Origin: Diabrotica undecimpunctata
Lineage: Eukaryota; Arthropoda; Insecta; Coleoptera; Chrysomelidae
DNA: 64,000 nucleotides
Assembly: GCF_040954645.1 (NCBI RefSeq)
Contig: NC_092813.1
Location: 15,850,136-15,914,135 of the forward strand
Direction of reading: 5' to 3'
Shown: piece by piece, positions 1-11,269 of the stretch
Layout: each line of letters begins with the position of its first letter
Position numbering within the stretch: position 1 is the first letter of the stretch
The notes under the pieces: model-generated
What the model was told of the DNA's origin: nothing
The model's input: the letters and a program-made list of their open reading frames with translations, nothing else
Database searches by the model: none
Position numbers and translations under genes: made by a program

Positions 1-1
1 T

Positions 2-52
2 GATAGAAATGTTGCTATTGACAGCGATCACGAAACGGAATCGGAAATAGAG
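2..52 (+). pseudogene. possible acidic exon end, piggyBac-like N-terminus
   Basis: The first 17 codons read as a Ser/Asp/Glu-rich stretch (contains SDHETESE) and are followed at once by a good splice-donor sequence (GGTAAGTC, 53-60). Acidic N-terminal regions of this kind are common in piggyBac-type transposases, and a piggyBac C-terminal part lies further on at 3115. The middle of such a protein is not present, so the link is inference. It may equally be the end of an unrelated exon entering the window. Confidence 0.2.
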
Positions 53-368
53 GGTAAGTCAAGTCTCTTGGAATTACAGTATACCCCTTCTAGAACGAAC
101 ATGGTTATTACGAGGTTTCGCTTATAACGAGGTACATTAGATTGTCTGTATAGCGAGGCAAATTTGGTTATAACGAGAGAAAATAAGATCGAAAAACGTA
201 TTTTTTTTACATTTTTGACCCGGCCGTGGTTATAAATGAATACTCTTTTTAACTGCCCCGCAATAAACTTAACTGCCGCCCGCAATAAACTTCTTTACAA
301 TAAATACAACTGTTTCACATCTTTAGAAAATATGATAGATAAAATGATACTGGACAATTTAAAGCAAT

Positions 369-784
369 CTTCTTCTCTTCTTTGTCAACCATTTTCCATT
401 CACTCCTGAATGTAGGTCTCTCCCAATTGCTTCCATCATTCTCTATCTTGCGCCAATCTAATCCACTGTTTGCCTTCCACTGTTCTTATGTCATCTACCC
501 ATCTTTTTTGAGGTCTTCTCATGCTTCTTGTTGTCGTCCTTGGTCTCCATTCTAGAATTCTCCGTGTCCACCTGTTGTCATTATATCGGGCTACGTGACC
601 TGCCCAGCGCCATTTCATTTTTGCAATTTGTTTCACAATATCCCTAATCTTCGTTCTACGTCTTATCTCGGTGTTTCTAATCTTGTCTCTTAGAGATATT
701 CCAAGCATGATTCGTTCCATTGCTCTTGCGTTGTTTCTAATTTTTTAGCAGATTTTTTGGTAAGGGCAACTAAGTAGCCCTTAC
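369..784 (-). mobile_element. 5'-truncated LINE (RTE-like) with 14-bp target duplication
   Basis: This fragment is bounded by perfect direct repeats CAATTTAAAGCAAT at 355-368 and 785-798, the signature of target-primed reverse transcription. Read on the minus strand it contains the last part of a LINE ORF2 (436-720): the box KWRWAGHVARYNDNRW followed by a proline/arginine segment and RWVDDI, which is the conserved C-terminal tail of RTE-type endonuclease/reverse-transcriptase proteins. The 3' end is a purine-rich GAAGAGAAGAAG tail. At the 5' truncation point lies a perfect 9-bp inverted repeat (GGTAAGGGC 759-767, GCCCTTACC 777-785). It sits inside the pogo-like element and is therefore younger. 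Confidence 0.85.
436..720 (-). pseudogene. LINE ORF2 C-terminal fragment
   Basis: About 94 codons remain of the RT protein, lacking endonuclease, fingers, palm and thumb. The visible part is the region after the reverse transcriptase, with the WAGHVAR and RP-rich RWVDDI boxes shared with the fragment at 37254-37480. No start codon is meaningful because the copy is 5'-truncated. It cannot encode an active enzyme. Confidence 0.8.
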
Positions 785-1169
785 CAATTTAAAGCAATAG
801 TTTATGTTATTTAGGACTTCTTCCAATTGCAGAAGCAATAGTTTATGTTATTTTCAAAATACGCTTTATACATTATGTAGATGGAAAAAGTGTAAATACA
901 GTAAAAGTAAACAACTTTTTTTCAAAAACGCTATTCAAACAATATTTATTTGCATCTTATATTGCTCCGAATGGCTTCACTATAAAAAGATAATGTTTTA
1001 GAAAACTACATATCCATATGTATGCACAGTATTATTATTGTTCTCTGATATAACGAGATCGGCTTATAACGAGGTAATTATTCTGCCATTTCAGTTCTCG
1101 TTACAGAGGAAGTCTACTGTATTATGTATGCATTGTACTTAAGTTCGATGGTACTGTAGTATAATTATG

Positions 1170-3110
<1,941 letters not shown>

Positions 3111-3114
3111 TCAG

Positions 3115-3276
3115 AATGTTTGATATAAGTACAGTAAATGCTTATTAATCTTTATGAGTCTTTTAAAAATAATACTCATTTAGAAAGGCCCAACCTTATT
3201 GAAAAACTGTCATTTCAACTTATCCAACCTCAGGTAAACAGAAGATTAGAAAGTTCATTTGAGTTTAAAGTTGAGC
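3115..3276 (+). pseudogene. piggyBac transposase fragment, upstream of Gypsy insertion
   Basis: Two reading frames together give the piece that follows the catalytic core in piggyBac transposases. Frame 1 gives MFDISTVNAY (the conserved xVNAY box); after two stops and a frame change, frame 2 gives HLERPNLIEKLSFQLIQPQ and an RRLES segment, matching the R-x2-F-L-x2-L-x3-L-x2-P pattern of the family. The frame is cut at 3276 by the Gypsy element and resumes at 14593. A splice-acceptor-like TATTTTTCAG ends at 3114, directly before the fragment. Upstream transposase sequence is missing; the Penelope element occupies that place. Confidence 0.65.
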
Positions 3277-4285
3277 TGTAACCTCGGAAACCTTTTTTGG
3301 ATGGTGCTAGAAAGGTCACCAATTGAGACACTGCGGACGGCAGCCAGATGGTTGGTGGAGAGCGAGTCGTGAGTTCGAAACTAGCTTTTGGAACCAGGAA
3401 TGGGTCCAACGGACGAAATAAGCAAAGATACGATAAGAGATATTAGAAAAGACACAGAAATGAACAAAAAGATAGATGGGTAAAATTACCAAAGATAAGA
3501 TAAGATAGGGAACAGGGCGCCACTTAATTTTTTGGGGTTTAAGGAGAAAATTAAGAAACCTTAGAAAAGAAAAGAGATAAGGAAAGATATTTAGGTTCTG
3601 AGACCAAACCCAAGAAAAGATATCACAGTTAATTATTGAATAAATTTGGTCAACACTCTACATAAACAAAAAATAAATATATAAGGTATTACACTTACTC
3701 ACCTACGAAACTTGATAAGCCTGATCTTTCTACTGGTCAAAGGTATAGTTATATTTAAACGTAAAAAGCAAATATATCAGGGAACTTTGTTAGGAGTCGA
3801 CAAATAAAATACATACGTAAAACAATAACAATATATTAAACAACAACAAAATTACGACGCTGCTGAATGCAACACAAGTAATAAAAATATACAAACAACT
3901 ATAAAATAGTGGTATACATATAAAAATAGGCAGAAATATAATTCGAAAATATCTTTACAAAGATATAAGTATAACACAAGCATGCACAAATAAAGTTTTG
4001 GCGTATCTCGAGATATTATAGCAAATAAAATTGAATACAAATTATAACAAACACAAAAGGTAACAAAAATTAATAAAATTTAAATTTACAAAAATACAAA
4101 AAAGTTTACTGACGTGAAAACATAAAAATTTAACCAAACCGCACTTGGTTAAGTCGATTATTTGGTTCGTAACTAAAAAAAATATAGAATGTTCTTTAAT
4201 TGACTGCAAAATTCAGTAGCTACTCTCAATTACATTTGAAGACATGTATGATCGTTCGATACGTCCAGATAATGGGAGATGATAT

Positions 4286-5683
4286 TGTCCTCCGGAGGCG
4301 TGACAGCCGTGCCGGAGGCATCAAGGAATTTGGATATCGGTCAAAATACTTGGGAATTCCAAGGTTGGCCAAATCCAAATTTCTAATTGATTCGATGCAG
4401 GGAAATTCCACTTTCGCTACGTAAAACAAAGGATTTGTTTTACATAAAAGCAGGTAGATTTTCTCTCATCGATCAGTCGAGCTTGCCTCTTCTACTGTAG
4501 ACCTAGTCGGTGCTATTATTGTTCCTACTAAGTTATTGTTTTATTTCTGATTTTTTTATATACCATTTTATTTTAGCATTATTGTATATTCAGACCTTTT
4601 CAGGTTAGAATAATACATTGATCTATATTTGTTCATATACTGATTGTTTGATATTTTATTTGATTATTTTGATTGTTTATTTTTCTTGTATTTTGTGTCT
4701 AAGTTGTTCTTCCGTAAGTTAAGAACACTTAGAAATATTTATCTTGCTTTTTCTATTTTATATATTTGATTTTGTACTTTGTATCTAAGTAGTTCTTTTC
4801 GGTAAGTCAAAGAGCTCTTAGAAGTATTTCTCTGATATCTGATTTGTTATTTTATTGTGTGTCTAAGTCGTTCTTTTTCGTTCTTTTTCTCTAAGTCAAA
4901 AGAACCCTTAGAAATATTTTCATATCGCATTATTATTTCTGATATTTTATCTAAGATATTTTCTTTCTTAAGTTAAGAAAATACTTAATACATTTGTTTC
5001 TTTCATTTTCTATTTTATGCTTAGTTGTTTCTTCCGTAAGTCAAGAAACACTTATAAATATTTGTGCATTTATTTTACTATATTTGATTCTCTTGTTTAT
5101 TTTCTGTTCTAAGTTGTTTCTTCCGTAAGTCAAGAAACACTTAGACATATTTCTATAATCTGTTTCATTTTTGCATTTCTCGTTTTATATTTTGAGTATT
5201 TTATTTTTCCACTCTAAGTCGTTTCTTCCGTAAGTCAAGAAACACTTAGAAATATTTCCATATTTTACTCTCACATTTACATATTTCATTTATCTATATT
5301 TCTGTCCTAAGTTGTTTCTTCCGTAAGTCAAGAAACACTTTTTAGAAACTAGTAGAAACATTTTTTTTTCTTTGCATTATATTTTTATACCATTTAATTT
5401 AATTGTTTACTAAGTTATTCCTTCCGTAAGTCAAGGAATACTTGGATCATTTTTACCTATCGGTTTTCCATTTTTGCTCTGTTACTTTGTAACTGTTCCT
5501 TGGAACCGTTACCTATAACAGATATTTGTCACTGGAACTGTTATTTATAACAGCGGTAGTATTTAACCTTTCTACCAGCTACAAACCAAAGATGGTGAAT
5601 ACCCGATCCAATTCCGGGGATAGGAAGAAGCCCGAAGAGCCGGCGATGGGTCCTACAGGCCCAAATGCCCCCTCTCGGCAACA
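4286..5683 (+). mobile_element. solo-LTR-like insertion inside the Gypsy 3' LTR
   Basis: The segment begins TGTCCTCCGGAGG and ends CGGCAACA, is flanked by ATAT on both sides (4282-4285 and 5684-5687), and is exactly absent from the sister LTR, so it is an insertion with a 4-bp target duplication and TG...CA ends. On the plus strand ACATAAAAGCAGG (about 4441) is a TATA-like box and ATCAGTCG about 30 bases later resembles an arthropod initiator. After the initiator comes the hairpin array (separate entry). Near the end a short frame starts MVNTRSNSGDRKKPEE (ATG at 5592), which looks like the start of a Gag. It could be a solo LTR or a short non-autonomous element. Parent family unknown. Confidence 0.8.
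4699..5445 (+). repeat. array of nine covarying hairpins
   Basis: Nine copies of an imperfect palindrome start at 4699, 4785, 4863, 4951, 5020, 5109, 5214, 5307 and 5410, spaced 69-105 bases, separated by unrelated AT-rich linkers. The consensus is CTAAGT-T-GTTTCTT, loop CCGTAAGTC, AAGAAAC-A-CTTAG. Stem arms change together: GTTCTT with AAGAAC, GTTTCTT with AAGAAAC, ATTCCTT with AAGGAAT, GTTCTTTT with AAAAGAAC, TATTTTCTT with AAGAAAATA. Conserved structure with variable stem sequence and free linkers points to selection on a folded RNA or DNA. A related short palindrome, GTAACTGTTCC-TT-GGAACCGTTAC, follows at 5489-5512. Confidence 0.9.
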
Positions 5684-6433
5684 ATATGATGCTATACCAT
5701 GTTACTTGCCCAGATAGGTGGAGATATTAAAATTATGTCACTTACAGTAATTATTCCTGAAGGCTGCTGCTTTAATTCACTGAAGTTAATACTGTACTGG
5801 TATTAAACACTTAATTTATTTACCCTTGAAGGTGCTTTACAACTATACTTAAACTAATATAGTGTAAGATAAAAAAAACTCTAATAAGCAAGTGTATACA
5901 CACTTATAAAGAAAATGCACAGAGACAGTAAGGTAGCAGATACGATATTGTGAACTAAGCGTCTTAACTCGACGGATGCCCACCGATAAGTTGTTTTCTC
6001 TACGAGTGCCCACCGAGAAGTGACTTGGTTCCTCTAAAATTTTACCAAATTACCCCAGAAAAAGAAGGGATATCTCCCCTCAAAAATCATAGGCCAGTTG
6101 TATGTATTTCTGAGAAGATAAGGTTATAACTAACATTGAACATAACGGTATACTTCTACCTACAAACGTGATGGAATATCAAATCTCCTAGATTAGGTTT
6201 TTCCCGAGATTGGGTCTTTATAGAAAAATTACTATACGAGTCTTCGGAATATTTACAAATCTATCATAAAAGACCCGGATTAAGACGGAAAGGATTAAAA
6301 ACCTTTCGGATGCAAGGAAATTCCGGGCATTCAATAAAATTTTGAAGACGGTAAACAGAACATGAGCGTATCATCACGGGGGTAAAAGGAATAAAAATAA
6401 TTAATATTTTAATTATATAAAAAAAATGTTACA

Positions 6434-6445
6434 CAGCCCCCTCCC
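6434..6445 (-). promoter_or_regulatory. polypurine tract of Gypsy element
   Basis: On the minus strand GGGAGGGGG-CTG lies directly in front of the 3' LTR start TGTAAC. This is the expected place and composition for the plus-strand DNA primer used in reverse transcription. Confidence 0.7.
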
Positions 6446-6804
6446 AAGAGAGGAAACGGGTGAAGAAGAAGAAGAAATAAAACGGTTTCCGATCAAAACC
6501 TAAGGATACATTTTTTTTATATACCCTTTAAACGATTCGAAGAGCGTGCCTCGAAAAGAAGTACAAGATATAAAAGACGTTAACATCATTAAGAAATTAT
6601 GTAACCAAACGTCAAGATAATAAAATTATTTAAGGTAAACCTCGATACAAAAGAAATGCCTATTTAAGAGATAACATCGAGATCAGTACTCATCAGTAAT
6701 TCGTTAAGATAAATTAGAGAACGAGATATTTTTAGGAAATCTCTAATTAAAAACAAGATATCGAAATGGCTTAAATAACAACACTGGATAAAATCCTAAT
6801 CACA

Positions 6805-6981
6805 ATGGAAAGCATATACCAAAGTGAAAGTCGAAAAGAATTAAATAAAACTCAACTAGCATTAATAAAAGTAGAAGAAGAAAGAAAGAAATTAAGTACC
6901 TGGTTGTCAGTTGATAGCTTCGCGTATCACACGCCTAAATTTAATTTAGGGTCACAATCGGTAAAGTCACAATCGGGTTGA
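6805..6981 (+). CDS. 58-codon antisense frame in Gypsy 3' region
   Basis: An open frame on the strand opposite to gag-pol, starting MESIYQSESRKELNKTQLAL and continuing as a lysine/glutamate-rich likely coiled coil (IKVEEERKKL). The same frame is open upstream to a TAA at 6772-6774, which itself is the third codon of an earlier ATG (6766), so a slightly longer ancestral frame is possible. No family recognised. Antisense genes are known in some Gypsy-type elements, but one short copy is weak support and it may be chance. Confidence 0.25.
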   Translation: MESIYQSESRKELNKTQLALIKVEEERKKLSTWLSVDSFAYHTPKFNLGSQSVKSQSG

Positions 6982-7510
6982 AGTTGACATAAAGAAAACT
7001 TCTAAGTCATATCAGGGAAAGGGGTCTGTAGACAACATCAGTACTAAAAGAATGAAAGGGTAAGAAGAATTAAGAGGAATGTGTCTGTCTTCCTTAAAAG
7101 CTCAACAGGTCCCTAGCGGACGAATCCCAGATCATCATCCTAGCCGTTCCTCTCGTGACAACTAGTAAGGTCAAAACAGATTCCGAAATATAGAAGAAAA
7201 AAAGATTTTGCGTCGAGAATTTTATTCTCATGATTCACACATGGTAGCTTGATTTATCACTGGCTGTATGACAAAGCTAAAGTAATTTATCGCCATTCGG
7301 GGTTAATAAATCCATAGAGGATTGAGTATCAGTCTTTTATACAAATAAAAAAACTTATACTAGATAATGAAGGAGTTACTATAACTACTATATAGATAAT
7401 AAAAGTATAATAACGTAATTAAAGTTATTACCCTTTAACGGTGCAGTAAGCAAATGATTTTTCGCGTACTGACCAGGTAATGAGCTTTCGCACAGATAAT
7501 TTTAAGTGGT

Positions 7511-7820
7511 TTTCCACCTAAATAAGATAGATAAGAAGATAAGATAAGATAGCGAGCAAAGATAAATTAAACTTTACTCAAAGGTAATTTAAGTGACTTT
7601 TCACTTATCGGTAAGGTAATGAGTTTTACCCAAAGATAATTTAAGTGATTTTTCACTTATCGGTAAGGTAATGAGTTTTGGCTCAAAGATAATTCAAGTG
7701 ATTTCTCACTTATCGGTAAGGTAATGAGTTTTGGCTCAAAGATAATTCAAGTGATTTCTCACTTATCGGTAAGGTAATGAGTTTTGGCTCAAAGATAATT
7801 CAAGTGATTTTCCACTTGAA
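7511..7820. repeat. 53-bp tandem array with small hairpins
   Basis: A unit of about 53 bp is repeated, with palindromic cores AAGTGA-TTTT-TCACTT at about 7591, 7643, 7696, 7749 and 7802 and a diverged one at about 7513 (AAGTGG...CCACCT). Between the cores is the constant phrase ATCGGTAAGGTAATGAG. It lies in the element's 3' non-coding region. The last unit has a lengthened stem (CAAGTG...CACTTG). Confidence 0.9.
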
Positions 7821-8029
7821 TAGGTAAGATACTAGAGACCAGCGAGTAATTATCTCACTAGCCGATCTAATAGATAACGGTATGGTGATATTTTTCACCT
7901 AACCGTACTCAAAGATATGTGACTTCTGGTGGGCAATCGAGGAGGTAGACGAGAGAAGATAGAAGAGAAAAATATTCATATAAATATATAGATAGGACGG
8001 TAGATAATGTTATATGATAAAAAAACAAA

Positions 8030-11000
8030 CTAATCCTGATCGGATTCATCATCACCTGACGAATTATCAGAATCATTAAGATATGGTTTCAAATCTTTAA
8101 TATGCCAGTTCCCAGCATTTGAACCATCGGGATTTCTCAGTGTATATACAAGGGGAGACAGCTTTTTGACTACCGTACATAAGGTATATTTGGGTGCTAA
8201 CTTAGCCATAAACTTATCGACGGCTTTTGATAGAACCTTATTTCGTCGCCAAACTGTATCACCGACGTGAAATTGAACATCGCGTCGCCGTAAGTTATAC
8301 GTTTTAGCATTGCGTTGGTACGCATTATTCAGATTAAGTTGTATTTCATCAAATACTTTACTTAACCCTCGTATTTCAGAAACATATTTGTCATGTTGCT
8401 CTGAAGTAACGGTAGATATCAAATTATCGGCAGATAAAGAATAATAGTTACCGGCAATAGGGACATACCTGGCAAAATTAAGGAAAGATGGGGTATATTT
8501 AGTGACTTCATGTCTAGCGGTATTTATAGCTTGACGGATTTTTGGAATTTCTTTATCCCAATCGGAATGATCTTTAATATAACACCTGATAGCAGTTCCT
8601 ATGGTTTTATTGCTACGTTCAACAAAGTTGCACTGAGGCGAATAGACAGCATTAAACCATATTTTTTGGACCTTATACTTACTACATAAATTCTTTAACG
8701 AAGAATTATTAAGATTTCGGGCGTTATCACATATAAGAAATTGAGGGACTCCGAACATAAGAAAAACGTCATTTTCAAGAAAATTAATGATATTTTGCGT
8801 GGTAGCTTTCCGCAAAGGATGAATCAACGTAAATTTCGAAAACCAGTCGGTAACAACAAGAAGAAAAGTGTATCCTCTTTTTGAGCGAGGAAGCGGACCA
8901 ATAAGATCTACAGCAATTATTTGCCAAGGGAACCTAGCGGATTTTTCTCGTCCCATTAAACCCATGGGAGCCAAAGTCGACATCTTTTGAGCTCCACAGA
9001 TTTTACAAGACCTAACAAAACGAAGTACATCTTTCCACATTTTGGGCCAATAATATAACTCTTGAATACGATTTAAAGTTTTGAAATAGCCAAGATGTGC
9101 ACAGGTAGGGGGATCGTGACAAGAAGTGATAATATCATTTCTTTGGGGTTTCTTTACTAAAATTTTCCACTCTTTATTATTAGTGGAAACAGGTAATTCG
9201 GAAGGAATTAATTTAAAAACAAAATCATCCTCTACTTTCCACTGAGGATATTTATTGGGCTCTGATAAAATCTTAGAGCGAAAATCATCGAACCAATGAT
9301 CAATTCGGTCCTTGTCGACTTCCAGATAAGAAAGTTGTGGTTTTTCGGTGATAGACTCATTCGTAAACATGCGACTTAGTGCATCTGGGACGATATGAGA
9401 AGTTCCTTTCCGATGGATAAGATCAAAATCATGCTGACGTAAACGCATTGCCCAACGCGCAAGTTTGCCAGAAGGATTACTAATGTTTTTTAACCACAAC
9501 AGGGAATAATGGTCGGTAATTACCTGAAATTTGACTCCTTCGATATAGGGACGAAATTTTTCAATAGCGAAAATTACGGCTAAACATTCTCTCTCGGTGA
9601 CAGAGTAGTTTCGTTCAGCCTTAGATAAGGTACGACTAGCATAAGCAATAACTACATCCGAGCCATCGACGGTTTGTGTTAAGACACCTCCTAACCCAGT
9701 ATCGCTAGCGTCACATTGAATAACAAAAGGTTTTAGAAAGTCAGGTTGAGTTAGAACAGGGGCAGAGATAAGAGCCTCTTTAATTAAAATAAAGGAGTTT
9801 TCAGCGGAATCAGTCCAGTCTACCGACTGTTTCTTCTTTTTATCTTTTAATAGGTCATTTATAGGAGAGACAAGAGTCGAGAAATTATTTATAAATCGCC
9901 TGTACCAAGAGCACATTCCAACAAATCTTTTAACTTCCGTAAAAGTTTTTGGACGGGGATAATTAATCATGGCAGAGACTTTTTCCGGATCAGTCCTTAA
10001 AAGATTATCACCTACTATATAACCCAGAAATTTTAATTCAGACTTGAAAAATTCACACTTATCAACATTGATAGTTAAATTGGCCTCTTTTAACTTATCT
10101 TTAACCTCAGATAATAATTTAATATGTTCTTCGAAATTATCGGAACAAATGATGATGTCGTCAAGATAACAAAATATGTTCGGTTCATATTTAGGACCAA
10201 AAATTGCATCGACTAATCTCTGTTGAGTTTGAGTTGAATTACATAATCCAAAAGGCATGACAGTAAATTGAAAGGAACCTCTACCGATGACACTGAAAGC
10301 AGTTTTTTCTCTCGAAGAGGGATCTAAAGGTATTTGCCAGAAAGCTTTTCTCAAGTCAACGGAACTTATAAATTTGGTACCTTTCAGTAACGACAGGATC
10401 CTATCAATATTAGGCAAAGGGTAAGAGTCTCGTTTAGTTACCTCATTGAGAGCTCTACCATCGAAACAAAAGCGGTACTCGCCGTTATTATTTTTCTTGA
10501 CTAATAGCACCGGTGAACACCACGGACTATTAGAAGGTTCAATAACACCTAAACTAAGCATTTCGTCTAATTCTTCGTTGAGAATTTTGGACATATAGGG
10601 AGACATGGGAAACGGGCGTTTTTTGAAAGGTTTCGCGTCTCCAGTATCAATATTCATTTGGATTTTATCCGTGTGGCCTAATCCATTTATATTGCTAACT
10701 TGGGAGAAAGATTCGATAGTACTAGTCGCGACATATCTTTGAGTGGGGTTTAAATGATCGATAGTACATAAAGATATTTCATCGAGCTCATTATCGATAT
10801 CGGTAAAAGTTTGTGGATCATTATCGCCGGTAAGCCAAGTATTTTTAGAAAAACCTATTATAAGAGAGAAAGTCTTAACGAAATTGCTACCGAGGATAAA
10901 GGTATAAGGTAACGTAGATACGATTAGTGCTTTGATGACATGACAAACATCGTTAGCTAAGATAGGGAGATCGACTACACCGGTAACAGAACGATTAGAG

Positions 11001-11269
11001 CCGTCAGCTAATGAAACATTTTGATGTTGAGATGGATCAACAGATAAGTTGTTGGATTCAAGGAATTTAATGCCTTTTGCGCCAACAATAGTTATAGAAC
11101 AACCAGTATCTAGAAGGACTGTAAAAGTTCTCGAGAAAATTGAGACAGAAATATGCGGCCTAGAATCGCAAATTTTATTAATTAGCACCGGGGCGGCAAT
11201 TTTCGTAACACTATTACGATAAAAATATTTGACGGTCTTTAACCACTGATTCAGGTATGGACAGTCACA
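8030..11269 (-). CDS. pol: Gypsy Pol polyprotein (PR-RT-RH-INT)
   Basis: A single open frame of over 1050 codons. Order from the first visible GTG at 11188: protease with LLDTGCSITIVG (about 24-36); reverse transcriptase with the SVDLRKAFWQIPL box and the catalytic YLDDIIICSD (about 345); RNase H starting IQCDASDTGLGG (about 490) with the ERECLAVIFAIEKFRPYI and TDHYSLLWL boxes; integrase with an H-H-C-C zinc domain (SCKICG), catalytic Asp in AVDLIGPLP, Asp in LICDNARNL and Glu in CNFVERSN; then a basic tail with a GPY/F-like region (HIKDLKPYL). All catalytic residues are present. The frame is open up to 11269, overlapping the end of the gag frame by 19 bases in the -1 frame, so expression by -1 frameshifting is likely; no classic slippery heptamer was seen. 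Confidence 0.95.
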   Translation of the reverse strand, partial: CDCPYLNQWLKTVKYFYRNSVTKIAAPVLINKICDSRPHISVSIFSRTFTVLLDTGCSITIVGAKGIKFLESNNLSVDPSQHQNVSLADGSNRSVTGVVDLPILANDVCHVIKALIVSTLPYTFILGSNFVKTFSLIIGFSKNTWLTGDNDPQTFTDIDNELDEISLCTIDHLNPTQRYVATSTIESFSQVSNINGLGHTDKIQMNIDTGDAKPFKKRPFPMSPYMSKILNEELDEMLSLGVIEPSNSPWCSPVLLVKKNNNGEYRFCFDGRALNEVTKRDSYPLPNIDRILSLLKGTKFISSVDLRKAFWQIPLDPSSREKTAFSVIGRGSFQFTVMPFGLCNSTQTQQRLVDAIFGPKYEPNIFCYLDDIIICSDNFEEHIKLLSEVKDKLKEANLTINVDKCEFFKSELKFLGYIVGDNLLRTDPEKVSAMINYPRPKTFTEVKRFVGMCSWYRRFINNFSTLVSPINDLLKDKKKKQSVDWTDSAENSFILIKEALISAPVLTQPDFLKPFVIQCDASDTGLGGVLTQTVDGSDVVIAYASRTLSKAERNYSVTERECLAVIFAIEKFRPYIEGVKFQVITDHYSLLWLKNISNPSGKLARWAMRLRQHDFDLIHRKGTSHIVPDALSRMFTNESITEKPQLSYLEVDKDRIDHWFDDFRSKILSEPNKYPQWKVEDDFVFKLIPSELPVSTNNKEWKILVKKPQRNDIITSCHDPPTCAHLGYFKTLNRIQELYYWPKMWKDVLRFVRSCKICGAQKMSTLAPMGLMGREKSARFPWQIIAVDLIGPLPRSKRGYTFLLVVTDWFSKFTLIHPLRKATTQNIINFLENDVFLMFGVPQFLICDNARNLNNSSLKNLCSKYKVQKIWFNAVYSPQCNFVERSNKTIGTAIRCYIKDHSDWDKEIPKIRQAINTARHEVTKYTPSFLNFARYVPIAGNYYSLSADNLISTVTSEQHDKYVSEIRGLSKVFDEIQLNLNNAYQRNAKTYNLRRRDVQFHVGDTVWRRNKVLSKAVDKFMAKLAPKYTLCTVVKKLSPLVYTLRNPDGSNAGNWHIKDLKPYLNDSDNSSGDDESDQD

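Larger units (their letters stand above)
77..1119. mobile_element. non-autonomous pogo/Tigger-like element
   Basis: Ends are inverted: the left end starts CAGTATACCCC and the right end, read inward, starts CAGTAGACTTCC. Both subterminal regions repeat the phrase TATAACGAGG or close variants. A TA dinucleotide flanks each end (75-76 and 1120-1121), the target duplication expected for the pogo/Tc1-mariner superfamily. No transposase is visible inside; the interior holds a nested LINE fragment and AT-rich filler, so it was probably moved by a related active element. Left and right ends match imperfectly, which indicates an old copy. Confidence 0.7.
3277..6433 (-). repeat. 3' LTR of Gypsy element (contains later insertion)
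   Basis: Near-identical to 12840-14592 except for 1398 extra bases at 4286-5683 plus a 4-bp duplication. The arithmetic fits: 3157 minus 1402 gives 1755, against 1753 for the other LTR. The 62-codon hydrophobic minus-strand frame at 3852-4040 is also present in the other LTR, but it looks incidental. Confidence 0.95.
6446..8029 (-). other. non-coding 3' region of Gypsy element
   Basis: About 1.6 kb between the pol stop and the polypurine tract without a frame in the sense direction. It holds a short antisense frame (6805-6981) and a 53-bp hairpin tandem array (7511-7820). In many Gypsy elements this is where an env would lie; no env motif was found in either strand. Confidence 0.7.

Noticed and set aside
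3852..4040. 62-codon hydrophobic frame, also at 13415-13603
   Set aside because: Conserved only because both lie in the two young LTRs; no sign of coding selection can be drawn from this.
4699..5445. CRISPR-like regular array
   Set aside because: Spacers vary from 33 to 70 bases and are AT-rich linkers; repeats vary with compensatory changes; eukaryotic element context.
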